Source of the DNA: JANMZR01 sp031383555
Lineage (GTDB): Bacteria > Bacteroidota > Bacteroidia > Cytophagales > Spirosomataceae
DNA: 16,484 bases
NCBI GenBank assembly: GCA_031383555.1
Contig: JANMZR010000054.1
Location: forward strand, 1-16,484
Reading direction: 5' to 3'
A program made the position numbers and the translations under genes. The notes under the pieces are model-generated. The model was not told the DNA's origin, searched no databases, and was given only the letters and a program-made list of their open reading frames with translations. Positions within the stretch are counted from its first letter, which is position 1; every line of letters starts with the position of its first letter. Below are positions 16,166-16,484 of this stretch, in pieces.

Positions 16166-16178
16166 AGAATCCGATTCT
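16166..16178. promoter_or_regulatory. Short dyad AGAATC-C-GATTCT, possible operator
   Basis: A perfect 6+1+6 palindrome lies 82 bp upstream of the minus-strand peptide start. It is one of few C/G-containing spots in this AT-rich spacer. The location fits an operator, but a dyad of this size can arise by chance. Confidence 0.3.
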
Positions 16179-16311
16179 GTTTTTAATTAATAGCTTCTTT
16201 AAGAATTAATTTAATCATTTCCTTGCATATTTTAAGTATTAGACATGTAAATTAGAAGATAGCAAGAATTAAGACAGGCCAAATTAATCAATAGAAATTC
16301 ATTAATTTTTA

Positions 16312-16333
16312 GTAAATTTAAGAGCAAATTTAC
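16312..16333. promoter_or_regulatory. Hairpin-forming inverted repeat GTAAATTT / AAATTTAC
   Basis: Arms of 8 bp at 16312-16319 and 16326-16333 surround a 6-base loop (AAGAGC). The stem can extend by TTTA/TAAA if one C is bulged. It lies 113 bp before the plus-strand peptide start. No T-run follows on either strand, so it does not look like an intrinsic terminator. An operator or a 5'-leader hairpin is possible. Confidence 0.35.
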
Positions 16334-16446
16334 CTAAAATCAAAAAAAATTATACTAACTAAACTATTCTATATATATATTCAAAATATTAGGCCTTTAA
16401 ACTTATTAAACAATTAATAATCTTGAACAATTTTAACATAAACAAA

Positions 16447-16484
16447 ATGAAAGCATTAACAATTAGTAAGTTGACAATTAGTAA
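16447..16484 (+). CDS. Second RiPP-like precursor gene, 5' end only
   Basis: The gene starts at the ATG at 16447 and runs off the window after 12 full codons (MKALTISKLTIS). It is identical base for base to the start of the complete precursor gene on the opposite strand and shares its A-rich upstream tract. It is therefore almost certainly a second precursor with the same leader. Whether its core matches GRTTSWGTR or differs cannot be seen. Confidence 0.7.
   Translation, partial: MKALTISKLTIS

Larger units (their letters stand above)
16084..16446. other. Divergent promoter region of the precursor pair, 363 bp
   Basis: This very AT-rich region separates the two head-to-head small genes and should contain both promoters. 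I found no open reading frame and no exact TAnnTTTG promoter element on either strand. Two dyad elements inside it are listed separately. The bases next to each ATG are A-rich and lack G on the coding strand (25 nt for the minus gene, 21 nt for the plus gene). Confidence 0.6.
16046..16484. repeat. Inverted repeat formed by two precursor-gene 5' ends
   Basis: The first 38 bases of the minus-strand peptide gene (16046-16083) and of the plus-strand gene (16447-16484) are identical and in opposite orientation. The similarity continues about 24 bases upstream of each ATG with only two mismatches by my count, and more loosely beyond. The right arm is cut by the window end, so its true length is unknown. 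The arms flank a 363-bp spacer that must contain both promoters. It is best read as a gene duplication in head-to-head orientation. Confidence 0.85.

Overview
The window looks like a piece of a low-GC Bacteroidota chromosome. The support is the AT-rich composition, start codons preceded by A/T/C-rich tracts almost without G and with no Shine-Dalgarno motif, a DUF3820 protein, a short-signal lipoprotein, and a small peptide with a Bacteroidota natural-product type leader. The genus cannot be named from the sequence. No RNA gene, CRISPR array or insertion sequence was seen.

Layout. (1) 47-2365, minus strand: a two-gene unit of an unrecognised soluble protein and an internally duplicated multi-pass membrane protein. 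(2) 2366-2736: a divergent intergenic region with one long-range inverted repeat. (3) 2737-11916, plus strand: eight co-directional genes. They encode a membrane-anchored metallophosphoesterase, a cholesterol-oxidase-like GMC oxidoreductase, an alpha/beta hydrolase with cysteine at the nucleophile position, an acetoacetate-decarboxylase-family protein, two small membrane proteins, a patatin-like lipase and a DUF3820 protein. (4) 11928-14161, minus strand: a GH114-like lipoprotein and, upstream of it, peptidase T. (5) 14369-15640, plus strand: citrate synthase. (6) 15641-16484: AT-rich DNA holding two head-to-head copies of a small gene. One is complete (15952-16083, minus) and one is cut off by the window end (16447 onward, plus).

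How the genes may work together. Region 3 reads as a lipid or sterol-like oxidation and hydrolysis cluster: an oxidoreductase, two hydrolases of different folds, a decarboxylase-fold enzyme and membrane partners. The substrate is not determinable here. PepT and citrate synthase are housekeeping genes.

The most unusual part is the right edge. The complete small gene encodes a 43-residue peptide with a duplicated leader motif (LTISK LTISK L) and two copies of GRTTSWGTR. The two copies differ only at synonymous third positions. The second gene starts with an identical 38 bases in opposite orientation. I read this as a pair of precursor genes for a ribosomally made, modified peptide (RiPP) that lacks Cys, Asp and Glu in its core. 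Any modifying enzymes would lie beyond the window.
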